A stretch of 64,000 nt of DNA from Rhizobium sp. BK313 (GCF_014193655.1 NZ_JACHZQ010000001.1:2356001-2420000); one strand, 5' to 3'. Positions 38,239-47,140 are shown, counted from the first letter of the stretch. Numbers and translations are program-made. The notes: generated by a model not told the origin, from the letters alone.

Positions 38239-38898
38239 ATGCTGACAATTTACGGCGTCTATCGCTCGCGTGCTTCGCGCAATTATTGGATGGCCGAGGA
38301 GCTTGGCGTTCCCTTCCAGTCCGTGCCCGTCATCCAAGCCAGCCGGCTCGACAATCCGCTAAGCCCGGAAGCGCCAATCAATACGATGTCGGCGGAATTC
38401 CTGGCCGTCAATCCGATGGGCATGATACCCGCCATCAAGGACGGCGATCTCGTGATGCACGAATCCCTAGCCATCAATCTCTATCTTGCCCGCAAGTATG
38501 GCGGCCCGCTCGCCGGCAAGACGGCGGAACAAGAAGGGCTGTTGACCATGTGGACGATGTGGGCAGCGACCGAAGTCGAGCCGTATACCGTTGCAATCGT
38601 CAGGATCTATGACAATGCCCAGGAGGACAGCGAAGCCGGCAAGGCCGGGATCGCGGTTGCCTGCCGTTCGCTGAAGCGGACTTTCGACATTCTCGAGCAG
38701 CACCTTCAAGACCAGGACTATGTCGTCGGCAACCGCTTTACCGCCGCCGACCTCAACATTGCCGAGGTGCTGCGCTATGCCCAGACGGAGCAGGCCCTGT
38801 TCGACAACCATCCGAAGGTGAAGGCCTGGATCGAGCGTTGCCAGTCACGTGCGGCCTACAAGGCAATGCAGGAAACACGCGGCAAAGAGCCGATCTGA
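38239..38898 (+). CDS. Glutathione S-transferase family protein
   Basis: 219 residues. The N-terminal thioredoxin fold has [20 protein letters not shown] (Ser/Arg region near 9-13 where the GSH-activating residue sits), [22 protein letters not shown] (cis-Pro near 59 and the E-S GSH motif near 71; quoted in parts [22 protein letters not shown]). The C-terminal helical domain has [18 protein letters not shown], the N-capping box. It conjugates or isomerises using glutathione; the substrate is unknown. Start ATG 38239 lies in a gap of 289 nt after the oxidoreductase start; a much longer in-frame extension inside that gene was rejected. It converges with a LysR gene. Confidence 0.92.
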   Translation: MLTIYGVYRSRASRNYWMAEELGVPFQSVPVIQASRLDNPLSPEAPINTMSAEFLAVNPMGMIPAIKDGDLVMHESLAINLYLARKYGGPLAGKTAEQEGLLTMWTMWAATEVEPYTVAIVRIYDNAQEDSEAGKAGIAVACRSLKRTFDILEQHLQDQDYVVGNRFTAADLNIAEVLRYAQTEQALFDNHPKVKAWIERCQSRAAYKAMQETRGKEPI

Positions 38899-38905
38899 GG
38901 CAGGT

Positions 38906-39802
38906 TCACCGGAAGAGCCGCATGCTCTCTTCCATCTCCTCACGGATCCAGGCTTTGAAGGCCGTGACCTTTTTCGCCTCGCGCACGCTTTCGGCGGTGA
39001 TGAAATAGTGGCCGAAGCCGGTTTTGGCGCGGATACCGAAGGGATCGACAAGGCATTTTTGCTGTAGCGCATAGGCTGCTAGTGTCTGCCAGGCAAGCAT
39101 CACGCCCTGGCCCGCCATGGCGGCATCGAGGCAGAGCGAGGCATCGTTGAAGATATGCCGCTCTTCCATGCATTTGCCGGAAAGGCCGACCTCCCTGAGC
39201 CAGACATCCCAGGTGAACATGGCGTGCCCGTCAATGACGGCCGGCACACTTAACAGGTCGGCGGGTTCCTTGAGCGTGGCGGCGATCTGCGGCGTCACGA
39301 CCGGAAAGATTTCCTGCGCCAACAGCAGTTCGGATTTGACGCCTGGCCATTGCCCACTGCCGACGCGGATGCCGATGTCGACATCCGATGTCGCCGGATT
39401 GACAAGCTGTGTGGTGGCGTCGATGCGCAAGCGAATATCCGGATGGCGCTTGGCGAACCGATCGAGCCGGTGCACCAACCAGCGCGCGGCGAGGACCGGC
39501 GCAACCGAGATGGTGAGGATATGGTCGTCGCGATGCTGCGCGGCGGTCACCGCTGCCGACAGCGCCTGAAACCCTTCGCCGAGCCGCGCCAGTACCGCGA
39601 TGCCGGCCTCCGTCACTGCCATGCCCTTCGGCGTGCGCTCGAAAACCGGCCGCCCCAATTGCGCCTCGGCCTTGATCACCTGCTGGCTGACGGCGCCGAT
39701 AGTCACGCCAAGCTCATCGGCAGCCGCCTGCAACGACCCGAGCCGCCCCACCGCCTCCAGTGCCCGGAGACCATTCAGATGAACGCTGTTGAGATTCTTC
39801 AT
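38906..39802 (-). CDS. LysR family regulator (GcvA-like)
   Basis: 298 residues. The winged HTH is at about 10-65 (LNGLRALEAVGRLGSLQAAADELGVTIGAVSQQVIKAE, read as LGSLQAAADELGVTIGAVSQ for the helix-turn-helix), followed by the linker and the periplasmic-binding-like effector domain (about 90-290). HLNGLRALEAVGRLGSLQ and the WLVHRLDRFAKRHPDI block are GcvA-like. It is convergent with the GST gene, 7 nt apart. A perfect inverted repeat at 39801-39817 overlaps its start codon, suggesting autorepression. The shared GST promoter block is a candidate target. Confidence 0.93.
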   Translation of the reverse strand: MKNLNSVHLNGLRALEAVGRLGSLQAAADELGVTIGAVSQQVIKAEAQLGRPVFERTPKGMAVTEAGIAVLARLGEGFQALSAAVTAAQHRDDHILTISVAPVLAARWLVHRLDRFAKRHPDIRLRIDATTQLVNPATSDVDIGIRVGSGQWPGVKSELLLAQEIFPVVTPQIAATLKEPADLLSVPAVIDGHAMFTWDVWLREVGLSGKCMEERHIFNDASLCLDAAMAGQGVMLAWQTLAAYALQQKCLVDPFGIRAKTGFGHYFITAESVREAKKVTAFKAWIREEMEESMRLFR

Positions 39803-39817
39803 ATAGAATATCTATAT
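39801..39817. promoter_or_regulatory. Operator candidate overlapping the LysR start codon
   Basis: ATATAGA-ATA-TCTATAT, with perfect 7-bp arms. The ATG (39800-39802 on the minus strand) touches it. A second palindrome, ATGCCGGCAT, lies 5 nt further upstream (39822-39831). Confidence 0.45.
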
Positions 39818-39951
39818 CAGCATGCCGGCATTCTCAATTGAAAAGCCGCGCGATGCGCGCGATCATTGCAGCACAAATCAGAACCGCCACCATTCCCGCC
39901 GACTGACGCGCCCAATGAGCGCATCGCTGCGGAAGAACGAGGAGGCATGTC

Positions 39952-40137
39952 ATGTCGATACTGAAGCTTTTCTTCAATCACCTGCGGCACGATGACAGCG
40001 AAGCGCAGGATGACCCGTTGCAGCATCCGGCGCTTGCTGCCATGTCGCTGGAGGAGCTAGCCGATCTGCCGTTGATGCCCGAAAATTTGGGGCGGAAGGC
40101 GGAAGGGCAAGATGTAAGATTAAAGGAATGCGCATAA
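39952..40137 (+). CDS. Small hypothetical protein (61 residues)
   Basis: A 61-codon frame preceded by AGGAGG with 6-nt spacing, the best ribosome binding site around. The product starts MSILKLFFNHLRHDD and continues acidic and hydrophilic (AAMSLEELADLPLMPENLG). No domain is recognised. It has no signal peptide; the first ten residues are modestly hydrophobic. It lies alone between the LysR and YjbR genes. Coding is suggested by the strong SD and a clean frame, but conservation is unknown. Confidence 0.6.
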   Translation: MSILKLFFNHLRHDDSEAQDDPLQHPALAAMSLEELADLPLMPENLGRKAEGQDVRLKECA

Positions 40138-40238
40138 CGAAAGAACAAACATTGCGCGGCGCTAAACCCGGCTCTTCGACTATCCCCTCCGACCATGTAT
40201 GATTTTGTGCGATGTACCATCGGAACGGATAGCGCAGC

Positions 40239-40601
40239 ATGGCCACGAGCACCGACACCAGCGTGATCTTCCAACGCCTTCAACGTGTGGTGGCGGAAGC
40301 GCGTCTGCCCGAGGTCGAGGTGAGCACCAGTTACGGCACGCCGGCGCTGAAGGTAGGCGGCAAGGCTTTCGTTTCCGTCAAGAATGCCGAGACGATTGTG
40401 CTGGCGCTGCCGATCGACCATAAGGAGCAGCTGATCGAGATGGCGCCGGAGATCTATTTCCAGACGGATCACTACGTCGGCTGGCCGTCGTTGCCATTGC
40501 GCATCGCTGCTATCGGCGACGACGAACTGCAACTCCGGCTGATCCAGGCTTGGCGGTTTCGGGCGCCGAAGAAATTACGGGCTACCTTCGACGCCGGTTG
40601 A
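40239..40601 (+). CDS. MmcQ/YjbR family DNA-binding protein
   Basis: 120 residues. The YjbR fold (CyaY-like, double-wing DNA-binding proposed) is recognised from VSTSYGTPALKVGGKAFVSV near 27-46, LPIDHKEQLIEMAPEIYFQTDHYVGWP near 55-80 (in parts: KEQLIEMAPEIYFQTD, HYVGWP), and the C-terminal AWRFRAPKKL. A molecular role is not established. It meets the second GST gene tail-to-tail with no gap. Confidence 0.9.
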   Translation: MATSTDTSVIFQRLQRVVAEARLPEVEVSTSYGTPALKVGGKAFVSVKNAETIVLALPIDHKEQLIEMAPEIYFQTDHYVGWPSLPLRIAAIGDDELQLRLIQAWRFRAPKKLRATFDAG

Positions 40602-41222
40602 TCAAATCCGCTCGGCGGTGAGGGCTCGTTGCACAGCGGGGCGCTCCAGCATACGCGCGTGGTGGGCGCTGACCTTCTCAAAGCGGGTCCGATCGACACC
40701 GTCGCCCGGCAACCAACTCTCCAGTGTGAAGAGATAGGCATCGGCGACGGTATATTGCTCGCCCATTACCCAGGGACCTTCCAGCATCGTTTCCTCGATA
40801 AGCGCGAAGCTCTCGCCCATGGTCTGGGGCACCTTGGCCTTCATCGCTTCGATTGCCGCCGCATCGTCGGTCCAGCGATAGCCGCGCCCTTTATGAGCAT
40901 GATTCACATGCACGGTCGAGGCTAGATAGCTGTTGAAGGCCTGCATGCGGGCGAAATCGAAGGGATCGTCGAGCGGAGCAAGGCGAGCCGCCGGCGCGAT
41001 CTGGGCGACATAGGCGAGGATCGCCACATTTTCAGTGACGACGCCCTTGTCGGTTACCAGAGCCGGGACACGCCCCTTAGGGTTGATTGCCAGATACTCC
41101 GGCGAGCGCTGTTCGCCCTTCGGGAAACTGACCGGCCGCGCCTCGTAGGCAAGGCCCGACTCTTCGAGCGCTATCAAGCTAGCAAGTGCGCAACTGCCCG
41201 GCGAGAAATATAAATTCAGCAT
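40602..41222 (-). CDS. Glutathione S-transferase family protein (beta-like)
   Basis: 206 residues. NLYFSPGSCALASLIALEES has a Cys near residue 11, as in bacterial beta-class GSTs. NPKGRVPALVTDKGVVTENVAIL (about 53-75; NPKGRVPALV with the cis-Pro, VTENVAI for GSH binding) and YTVADAYLFTLESW near 160 follow. Substrate is unknown. ATG 41222 follows AGGAAACGGAT. The promoter region carries a 49-bp block shared with the GST at 38239 at the same distance from the start. The two proteins are themselves not close in sequence. Confidence 0.92.
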   Translation of the reverse strand: MLNLYFSPGSCALASLIALEESGLAYEARPVSFPKGEQRSPEYLAINPKGRVPALVTDKGVVTENVAILAYVAQIAPAARLAPLDDPFDFARMQAFNSYLASTVHVNHAHKGRGYRWTDDAAAIEAMKAKVPQTMGESFALIEETMLEGPWVMGEQYTVADAYLFTLESWLPGDGVDRTRFEKVSAHHARMLERPAVQRALTAERI

Positions 41223-41273
41223 ATCCGTTTCCTGTGCTCGATTTCGCTCGACGTTAACGGCGACGGAGGGAAT

Positions 41274-41322
41274 ACGGAAGTGGCCTGCGCCGATATCGGT
41301 TATGAAAGCTTTTGATGGATGC
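41274..41322 (-). promoter_or_regulatory. Conserved GST promoter block, copy B
   Basis: Minus-strand 49-bp block starting GCATCCATCAAAAGCTTTCA and ending CTTCCGT, 51 nt before the GST start at 41222. It matches copy A at 39 of 49 positions without gaps. See copy A for the operator argument. Confidence 0.65.
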
Positions 41323-41398
41323 CGTCTGCGCATCGCCCTTGTGGTGAGGCGCGCGACCGGGGTCAGCGTCACACCACAAGGGCTGGATCACCAATCCG

Positions 41399-41755
41399 TT
41401 AGGCACAACCCGGCACATCCTCCAGCCGATACCAGACGGGAATGCCGCGTTCACTGGCGATGCGGACGTCGTTGTCGGCTCCCTTGGACTCGCCTGGAAG
41501 TCTGAGAACGCCCTCGCACAATTGCAGCAACCGGCCTGCGGTCGGGTGGAATATCTCTTCGTAGAGATCGTCGCCGGTGCTCTTGCCGCCGGCGGCGTGC
41601 CAGACCGGCAAGGCGACCCATTCGCCAATCATGGGCAGGTGCCCCGCCTTGAACAGCGCATAGGATGGCTCCTCCAGCCGCTTGAGATTCTCGGCCATCT
41701 TCCTGGGATCGTCTCCAGTTCCCGAACGATACGGCCCGGCAATCAAGATCAACAT
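41399..41755 (-). CDS. DUF4406-like protein (nucleoside 2-deoxyribosyltransferase fold)
   Basis: 118 residues. MLILIAGPYRSGTGDDP at the start and LCEGVLRLPGESKGADNDVRIASERGIPVWY near 78-108 (LRLPGESKGADNDV as the core) follow the pattern of DUF4406/nucleoside 2-deoxyribosyltransferase-like proteins, with a Gly-Pro-Tyr loop, a 'PGES.GA..E' helix cap and a final strand. The usual catalytic Glu cannot be assigned with confidence. It is divergent from the DeoR regulator, 123 nt away, which may control it. Confidence 0.75.
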   Translation of the reverse strand: MLILIAGPYRSGTGDDPRKMAENLKRLEEPSYALFKAGHLPMIGEWVALPVWHAAGGKSTGDDLYEEIFHPTAGRLLQLCEGVLRLPGESKGADNDVRIASERGIPVWYRLEDVPGCA

Positions 41756-41878
41756 GTCACATCTCCTCTTCCTTCTGCTTTCTGCAGGAATTTACACGAC
41801 TATGCGTTAAATTTCTTGATTGTCGACTCATTTTTGATAAATTCACGATATTTCATGAATTTTCGTGCGGAAACAGGC

Positions 41879-42640
41879 ATGCTAACCAGCCAACGAAAGA
41901 CCCTCATCCTCGATATCCTGCGCCGCGACGGCCAGGTAATTGCCAAGACGATCGCAGACGACTTCGGCCTGTCCGAAGACACGATCCGTAGGGATTTGAG
42001 AGAAATGGCGGCGGAACGGCTGCTGAAGCGCGTGCATGGCGGTGCGCTGCCGCTCGCACCAGAGCTGCCGGATTTCTCTGCGCGGCGCGGTGTGTCGCCG
42101 GATGTGAAGCGGCAACTCGGAGCCTTTGCGGCGAAGATGGTTCGACCCGGACGGACGGTGTTTCTCGACGGCGGCACGACGACTGCGGAAATCGCCCGTC
42201 ATCTACCCAGGAATTTTACCTTCACCGTCGTCACCCATAGCCCGACGATCGCAGGCGAGCTGGAACATCATCCGACAGCCGAGGTGATCCTGATCGGCGG
42301 CAAACTCTACAAGCATTCGATGGTGGCGACGGGTGCGGCGGCAATTGCGGCAATCTCGCTGGTGCGGCCGGACATCTTCTTCCTCGGCGTGACCGCCATC
42401 CATCCCGTTCACGGTCTTTCGACCGGCGATTTCGAGGAGGCAGCCATCAAGCGGCATATTGCGCAATGCTCGGCCGAAACCTATGTGATGGTGACCCAGG
42501 AAAAGCTGGATGCCGCCTCCCCCTGCCATATCCTGCCCGTCAAGGCGGTCTCGGGCATGGTCGTACCGTCAAGTATTACAGAGGAAAGCCTGGCGCCTTA
42601 TCGCAGTGCGCAGGTTCCTATTTTCACCGTTAGCGACTGA
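41879..42640 (+). CDS. DeoR/GlpR family transcriptional regulator
   Basis: 253 residues. The N-terminal DeoR HTH reads MLTSQRKTLILDILRRDGQV then DFGLSEDTIRRDLREMA (about 26-42) and RVHGGALP, the hallmark of the family. The C-terminal sugar-phosphate sensor domain contains FLDGGTTTAEIARHL near 97 and VILIGGKLYKHS near 140. It probably represses a carbohydrate or nucleoside gene in response to a phosphorylated ligand; no transporter operon is adjacent. ATG 41879 was chosen on family alignment; its SD is weak. An AT-rich region with TTCATGAA lies just upstream. Confidence 0.9.
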   Translation: MLTSQRKTLILDILRRDGQVIAKTIADDFGLSEDTIRRDLREMAAERLLKRVHGGALPLAPELPDFSARRGVSPDVKRQLGAFAAKMVRPGRTVFLDGGTTTAEIARHLPRNFTFTVVTHSPTIAGELEHHPTAEVILIGGKLYKHSMVATGAAAIAAISLVRPDIFFLGVTAIHPVHGLSTGDFEEAAIKRHIAQCSAETYVMVTQEKLDAASPCHILPVKAVSGMVVPSSITEESLAPYRSAQVPIFTVSD

Positions 42641-42666
42641 AGCAGGCGGCCGCGATGGACATTCAT

Positions 42667-43209
42667 TCAGAACAGGCCGGTAATCCACCGGTCTAATTTC
42701 GAATCTTCGCGATAGGCCAGGTTTATGACGGCCGCCGACGCGACGGCTGTCGCAGCGCCGCCGAGAATGTCGCTGATATAATGCGTCCCGACATAAACTC
42801 TGGACAGACAGATCAACAGAGCGGCGACCAGGAAGGCGAGTCCTCTCCCCCACAAACCGCATATCAAAAAAGCCGCAACAATGGAGAACGTTGCGGTCGC
42901 GTGATCCGACGGGAATGACCAATCGATGGTGCGATCGATAATGAGGTGGGTGATGCCCGCGTCATACGGGCGGACTCGATGAACGAACAGCAGGATGATT
43001 TGATTGACGCCGAGTCCGACAAGAAAGGACAATCCCGCCACAATACACGTATGCCGCACATGAGCTTGGGAGCGCTTGCTCCACCACTGCAGCACCACCG
43101 CCAAAACGAGGAGCGGAGCCCCGAATTGCGTTATCATGATCATGATCCGGTCCAACATTGGACTTATGCCAGCGGGAGTATTGATCCATTGCGTGATCGC
43201 CTGATCCAT
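42667..43209 (-). CDS. PAP2 family phosphatase (undecaprenyl-diphosphatase-like)
   Basis: 180 residues, about five to six hydrophobic segments. The three acid-phosphatase motifs are HRVRPYD near 77 (shortened KXXXXXXRP), SFPSDHATATF near 97-107 (PSGH-like, here PSDH) and SRVYVGTHYISDILGG near 135-150 (SRxxxxxHxxxD). It likely dephosphorylates a lipid pyrophosphate or phospholipid in the membrane. Two starts are possible (43209 or 43254); neither has a clear SD and the longer one overlaps the divergent gene. Confidence 0.88.
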   Translation of the reverse strand: MDQAITQWINTPAGISPMLDRIMIMITQFGAPLLVLAVVLQWWSKRSQAHVRHTCIVAGLSFLVGLGVNQIILLFVHRVRPYDAGITHLIIDRTIDWSFPSDHATATFSIVAAFLICGLWGRGLAFLVAALLICLSRVYVGTHYISDILGGAATAVASAAVINLAYREDSKLDRWITGLF

Positions 43210-43252
43210 GGGGTCACTCGTCCGAAGTGGTTGGTAGGGGTTGCGATCGAGC

Positions 43253-43729
43253 ATGAATGAACGTCGGATTCATCAGCTCTTTGAGATCAGCGTGTTGTTG
43301 AAAGGTGCTCATGCCCTGATCGAATGTATCGGCGGGATAGCGCTTGCGCTCATCAGTACCAATTCGATTGTTCATCTCGTGAATGTTCTCACGCAGGAGG
43401 AATTGATTGGGCAGCCAAAGGACTTCATCGCAACTCACCTTCTTGCCTGGTCGCAAAACTTCTCCCTCGCGACCAAGGATTTCTATGCATACTATCTCCT
43501 GAGCCACGGCTTGGTGAAAGTGCTGCTCGTCATTGGCCTTCTTAAGGGCAGGCTGTGGGCATATCCGGCGTCTTTGGCAGCTTTGGGGCTTTTTATCGCC
43601 TATCAACTCTACCGCTTCGTCGACACCCATGGGATCGGGCTTCTGGTGCTGACCGCCTTCGATCTGGTGGTCATGGTCCTGATCTGGCACGAGTACAGGC
43701 TTGTGCGGCGGCACTTGCCGGTCGAGTAG
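43253..43729 (+). CDS. DUF2127 family membrane protein
   Basis: 158 residues with four hydrophobic segments (about 8-30, 70-90, 95-115, 125-145). IHQLFEISVLLKGAHALIEC opens the DUF2127 domain, and YYLLSHGLVKVLLVIGLLKGRLWAYP (YYLLSHGLVKVLLV, then LLKGRLWAYP) is the family core. Unknown function. Its start is divergent from the PAP2 phosphatase with almost no spacer, and it converges with the asparaginase 35 nt away. Confidence 0.87.
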   Translation: MNERRIHQLFEISVLLKGAHALIECIGGIALALISTNSIVHLVNVLTQEELIGQPKDFIATHLLAWSQNFSLATKDFYAYYLLSHGLVKVLLVIGLLKGRLWAYPASLAALGLFIAYQLYRFVDTHGIGLLVLTAFDLVVMVLIWHEYRLVRRHLPVE

Positions 43730-43764
43730 GGTACATATGCACCGAATGGCGCGGACACGGTGTC

Positions 43765-44772
43765 CTATGCCGCCAGCACCGCGGTCGCCCTGATATCGCC
43801 GACATGGATGCCGTTCCAGTTGCTGAGCGCCTTATTGGCCATGGCCATCAGACCGGCATGGACGTCGTTGCCCTTTTCAAAGAAGCGGGCGAGCGTCGCT
43901 GCGATCATGGCTTCGGCGGCGCGGCCGTTGCCATCATCGCATTTGACCGCAATCGCGACGCCCTGTTCGGGGACGGCTGCACAGAAGACGCCTTCGGCGC
44001 CGGTCTTGGCGAAGATGCGACCGGGGGCGATCTGCATCAGCTTGGTGCAGGCGCGGCCGGTGCCGGCGACGTAGAAGGGCTCTGCCATGCAGGCCTCGAA
44101 CAGTCGCCGCGAGGCTCTGGCGCGCAACGGTTCCAGGCTGTTACCGGTCGCCATCTTGGCGAAGCCATGCGCCAGGCTTCTGAGCGGCACAGCATAATTC
44201 GGGATCGAGCAGCCGTCGGTGCCGCAATTGTCGTGGCCGAGCGGCGTTCCCGTCAGGCTTTGCATCGTCGCGCGGATCTGCTGCTGCAGCGGATGATCGT
44301 AGCCGACATAACCTTTGGGATCGATGTCTTGATGGCAACAGGCGCAGACGAAGCCGGAGTGCTTGCCCGAGCAATTGTTATGCAGCGCCGTCGGCTTGTC
44401 GATGGTGCGGGCCTGGTGGATGATCGTTTTCTGATCGGAAGACCAATGTGCACCGCATTCCAGCGCGCTGACGTCCCGGCCGGCGCGGGCGAGCATGGAG
44501 GCAGCCAGCGCCACATGCGCGTCTTCACCGCTATGCGAGGAGCAAGCAAGCGCCAGTTCCTTATTCCCGAAGCCATAGGCATCCGCCGCGCCGCTTTCGA
44601 CCAGCGCCAAAGCCTGCATCGCCTTGCAGGCCGAACGCGGAAACACGCCCCTTTCGATGTCGCCGAGCGACAGCACCAACTTCCCATCTCCATCGACGAC
44701 GGCGACCGAACCGCGATGACGGCTTTCAACGAGATTTCCACGGGTGATTTCGACGCAGACGGGATTGGACAT
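43765..44772 (-). CDS. L-asparaginase, Rhizobium etli type (ReAII-like)
   Basis: 335 residues. It hydrolyses asparagine to aspartate and ammonia. It belongs to the class structurally unlike E. coli asparaginases and related to serine-dependent beta-lactamase-like folds. GVFPRSACKAMQ gives Ser47-x-x-Lys50, equivalent to the known Ser48/Lys51 of ReAII. SSHSGED supplies Ser79 (Ser80). NNCSGKHSGF and DNCGTDGCSIP carry the Cys-Lys-Cys zinc site region. ATG 44772 is supported by the family start (MSNPV-CVEITRGNLVES). Its SD is weak. The 218 nt upstream carry no other feature I can name. Confidence 0.93.
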   Translation of the reverse strand: MSNPVCVEITRGNLVESRHRGSVAVVDGDGKLVLSLGDIERGVFPRSACKAMQALALVESGAADAYGFGNKELALACSSHSGEDAHVALAASMLARAGRDVSALECGAHWSSDQKTIIHQARTIDKPTALHNNCSGKHSGFVCACCHQDIDPKGYVGYDHPLQQQIRATMQSLTGTPLGHDNCGTDGCSIPNYAVPLRSLAHGFAKMATGNSLEPLRARASRRLFEACMAEPFYVAGTGRACTKLMQIAPGRIFAKTGAEGVFCAAVPEQGVAIAVKCDDGNGRAAEAMIAATLARFFEKGNDVHAGLMAMANKALSNWNGIHVGDIRATAVLAA

Positions 44773-44990
44773 GATGGCAAGCGCTCTTTGATTTGCGGGA
44801 TATGCTACTGATAGCCGCTGTAAAGAGGATTGCCAATCGTCATAGGAAGTGAAATCGGCTCGGGAATCTGGGACGTGAGACGATCTACAAGGCATTCAGC
44901 AAAGGCGGTAATCCAAGACTGGAAATGTTGTGCCCCATCGTTGCGGCTCTCGCTTTGAAATTGACTGTATGGGCTGCACAGCCATTCAGT

Positions 44991-45614
44991 TTAGACCGCT
45001 CGAATCCGATAGGCACAACGCCGCGCGCCGAGCAGGATGTGCTCTTCGCGCTCCACGCTTGCCGCAAGTGTTGCACGAAACGTCTCGAGTTCCGACCGGC
45101 AGAAGCCGGCGCATACCGTTGCGGCGGCGCAGATGGGGCAGTGGTTCTCCACCAGCACAAGCGAACCGTCCTCTTCCTGCCAATGGTCGGCCATATAGCC
45201 TTCGCGCGTGCGGATGGCGGCAAGCGTCGCGACGCGTGACGGCAGGTCGGCGGTGATGTCGATATGGCTGCGGTAGCGCTTCAGCGTCTCCGCTTCGCGC
45301 GCCGAAATGACTGCATCGACCGCACCCTGCCCTAGCTGGTTGGCCATGGTCGTCAGAAGCGTAGCCGTCAGGTCGGCATGCCCGTCGGGAAACTGGCGGT
45401 TGCCTTCCGCCGTCAAATGCCAGAGCTGACGCGGCCTGCCCCTGCCGGATGCAGTTTCTGTCACTGGCTCTACCAGGCCCTCGTCCGCCATCTTCGTCAG
45501 TTGCTGGCGGGCCGCTTCCGACGATATGCCGAGCGTGCTGCCAAGCGTCGATGCGAGCTGCGGACCATCGGTTTTCAACAGGATCAGGATTCGATTAACC
45601 GGCGACTGGCGCAT
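44991..45614 (-). CDS. HTH transcriptional regulator with Cys-rich C-terminus (COG2345-like)
   Basis: 207 residues. The N-terminal winged HTH (RILILLKTDGPQLASTLGSTLGISSEAARQQLTKMADEGLV; helix-turn-helix around LGISSEAARQQLTKM, wing GRGRPRQLWHLTAEG) resembles SufR/COG2345 regulators. The C-terminal part has HCPICAAATVCAGFC plus RRCAYRI, so five cysteines could bind an Fe-S cluster or metal; their spacing differs from canonical SufR. It is divergent from an MFS transporter, with a perfect operator candidate in the gap, so it probably represses that transporter. Confidence 0.85.
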   Translation of the reverse strand: MRQSPVNRILILLKTDGPQLASTLGSTLGISSEAARQQLTKMADEGLVEPVTETASGRGRPRQLWHLTAEGNRQFPDGHADLTATLLTTMANQLGQGAVDAVISAREAETLKRYRSHIDITADLPSRVATLAAIRTREGYMADHWQEEDGSLVLVENHCPICAAATVCAGFCRSELETFRATLAASVEREEHILLGARRCAYRIRAV

Positions 45615-45654
45615 TTTTCCAAGTTTTCGCTTGTTTTAATTTTGAGACTGTGTG

Positions 45655-45680
45655 ATTTTCCAATTTATAACTTGGAAAAT
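45655..45680. promoter_or_regulatory. Operator between the HTH regulator and MFS gene
   Basis: ATTTTCCAA (45655-45663) and TTGGAAAAT (45672-45680) are perfect 9-bp arms around an 8-nt spacer TTTATAAC. A third half-site, TTTTTCCAA, lies at the regulator start (about 45614-45622). The arrangement suggests binding of the divergent regulator at both promoters. Confidence 0.65.
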
Positions 45681-45715
45681 AATTATTCGCTAGGGAAAAC
45701 GCCGAGGGTCATCCG

Positions 45716-47140
45716 ATGTCGAGCATCCAAAATGTCGATACATCCCGCTCCGCCTCCATCTTTACACTCTTCTCACCCCAGCTTCTGCCGGCGACCTTGA
45801 TGCTCGGCGGCGGCGTCGCCCTCTATGCCGTCGAATCCTACATTACCGCGACGATCGCGCCGTCCATCGTTCGCGACATCGGCGGCCTGGAGCTGTTTTC
45901 CTGGATGATAACGCTTTTTGTTGCGGCCGGCGTGCTCGGCTCGATCACTGTCGCGACACGGCCGAGAGGCATGGGCCTGCGGACCGTCTATGTCGCGGCG
46001 GCGCTGATATTCGGCGCCGGAAACCTGATTTGCGCCATCGCGCCGATAATACAGGTCGTGCTTGCCGGGCGGGCAGTGCAAGGTTTCGGTGCCGGCATGC
46101 TGGGCGCTCTAGGCTATGCGTTCATCCGTTTCGTCTATCCAGCACCACTGTGGCGGAAAGCGTCAACACTTTACGCCGCCATATGGGGTGTCGCGACCGT
46201 GCTCGGGCCGACGTTGGGCGGGCTGTTTTCCCAAGGCAGCGCATGGCGCGAGGCCTTCGTCATTCTCGTGCCGCTGGCCGGCCTTATGGCGCTCTCGGCG
46301 CGATGGCTGCTGCCGCGCGTCGAGGATGATCGAGCGCAACAGAAGACCCCAATCCTTCAGATTGCGCTTCTGCTCGGCGCAGTCTTGTTGGTGAGCCTCG
46401 CCGGAACCATCGAACATATGTCGAGCAAGGTCATACTCGTCGCAATTTCAATAGCTTCCGTTTCCGCCATGCTCACCGTCGAGCGAAAAAGCGCGAACCG
46501 GCTTCTGCCGCAGGGCGCGGTTATGCTCAGCAGGCCGATATGCCGGCTTTATCTGATGATATTCACGCTCATGATGGTGCTGACGAGCGATATCTATATT
46601 CCTTATTTCCTGCAGACCCTGCATGGCGTGGCGCCCCTGGTTTCAGGCTATCTGGTCGCTTTGGTCGCGCTGGGATGGACCCTCGCAGCCTTTCTAAGCG
46701 CATCATTTTCTGGAAAACGGGCGGTCGTCTCGATCATCGTCGGATGCGTGCTTGAAACCGCGGCCACGGCCTCGCTGATTCTTTTCCTGGCAAGAGACAA
46801 TCCCTCCAGCGACCTTGTTTTGCTCGGCCCGGCTGTTGTCGCCATGTTTTTGATGGGCTTCGGCGTCGGCCTTGGTTGGGCGCATCTGGTCACCAAGGTA
46901 ATCGGCCTTGTCGGCAACGCAGAGCAGGACAAGGCGTCGGCTGCCATTTCGACGGTTCAGTCGCTGGGTGGCGGCTTCGGCTCTTCCCTTGCCGGCGTCA
47001 TCGTCAACGGGGTCGGTCTTGCAGACCCAGGCGGCATCGCCGGCAGTATGTCGGCGGCCACATGGCTTTATGCATTGATGGCCCTGCCCGGCCTCGTCGC
47101 CATTGCGATGTCGTTGACCCTCAAGCCAGCTTCAGCATGA
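45716..47140 (+). CDS. MFS transporter (14-TM drug/metabolite exporter type)
   Basis: 474 residues and about 14 hydrophobic segments. [19 protein letters not shown] near 38-56 and the [19 protein letters not shown] motif near 120-138 (motif C-like region and 'QG.G.G') are typical of DHA2-type MFS exporters. Substrate is unknown. GAGGGTCATCCG precedes the ATG. It is controlled in all likelihood by the divergent Cys-rich regulator. Its last 20 nt overlap the convergent quinone oxidoreductase. Confidence 0.9.
   Translation: MSSIQNVDTSRSASIFTLFSPQLLPATLMLGGGVALYAVESYITATIAPSIVRDIGGLELFSWMITLFVAAGVLGSITVATRPRGMGLRTVYVAAALIFGAGNLICAIAPIIQVVLAGRAVQGFGAGMLGALGYAFIRFVYPAPLWRKASTLYAAIWGVATVLGPTLGGLFSQGSAWREAFVILVPLAGLMALSARWLLPRVEDDRAQQKTPILQIALLLGAVLLVSLAGTIEHMSSKVILVAISIASVSAMLTVERKSANRLLPQGAVMLSRPICRLYLMIFTLMMVLTSDIYIPYFLQTLHGVAPLVSGYLVALVALGWTLAAFLSASFSGKRAVVSIIVGCVLETAATASLILFLARDNPSSDLVLLGPAVVAMFLMGFGVGLGWAHLVTKVIGLVGNAEQDKASAAISTVQSLGGGFGSSLAGVIVNGVGLADPGGIAGSMSAATWLYALMALPGLVAIAMSLTLKPASA

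Noticed and set aside
37950..38240. N-terminal extension of the indolepyruvate oxidoreductase to 1254 residues
   Set aside because: The extension crosses the GST promoter block and lacks an SD, whereas ATG 37949 has GGGAGGAG upstream and matches the family start.
43555..44811. 418-codon plus-strand frame across the asparaginase gene
   Set aside because: It runs antisense to the catalytic motifs of the asparaginase and has no recognisable fold.
44991..45614. Naming the Cys-rich regulator SufR
   Set aside because: No suf genes are adjacent, and the cysteine spacing does not fit the SufR pattern.
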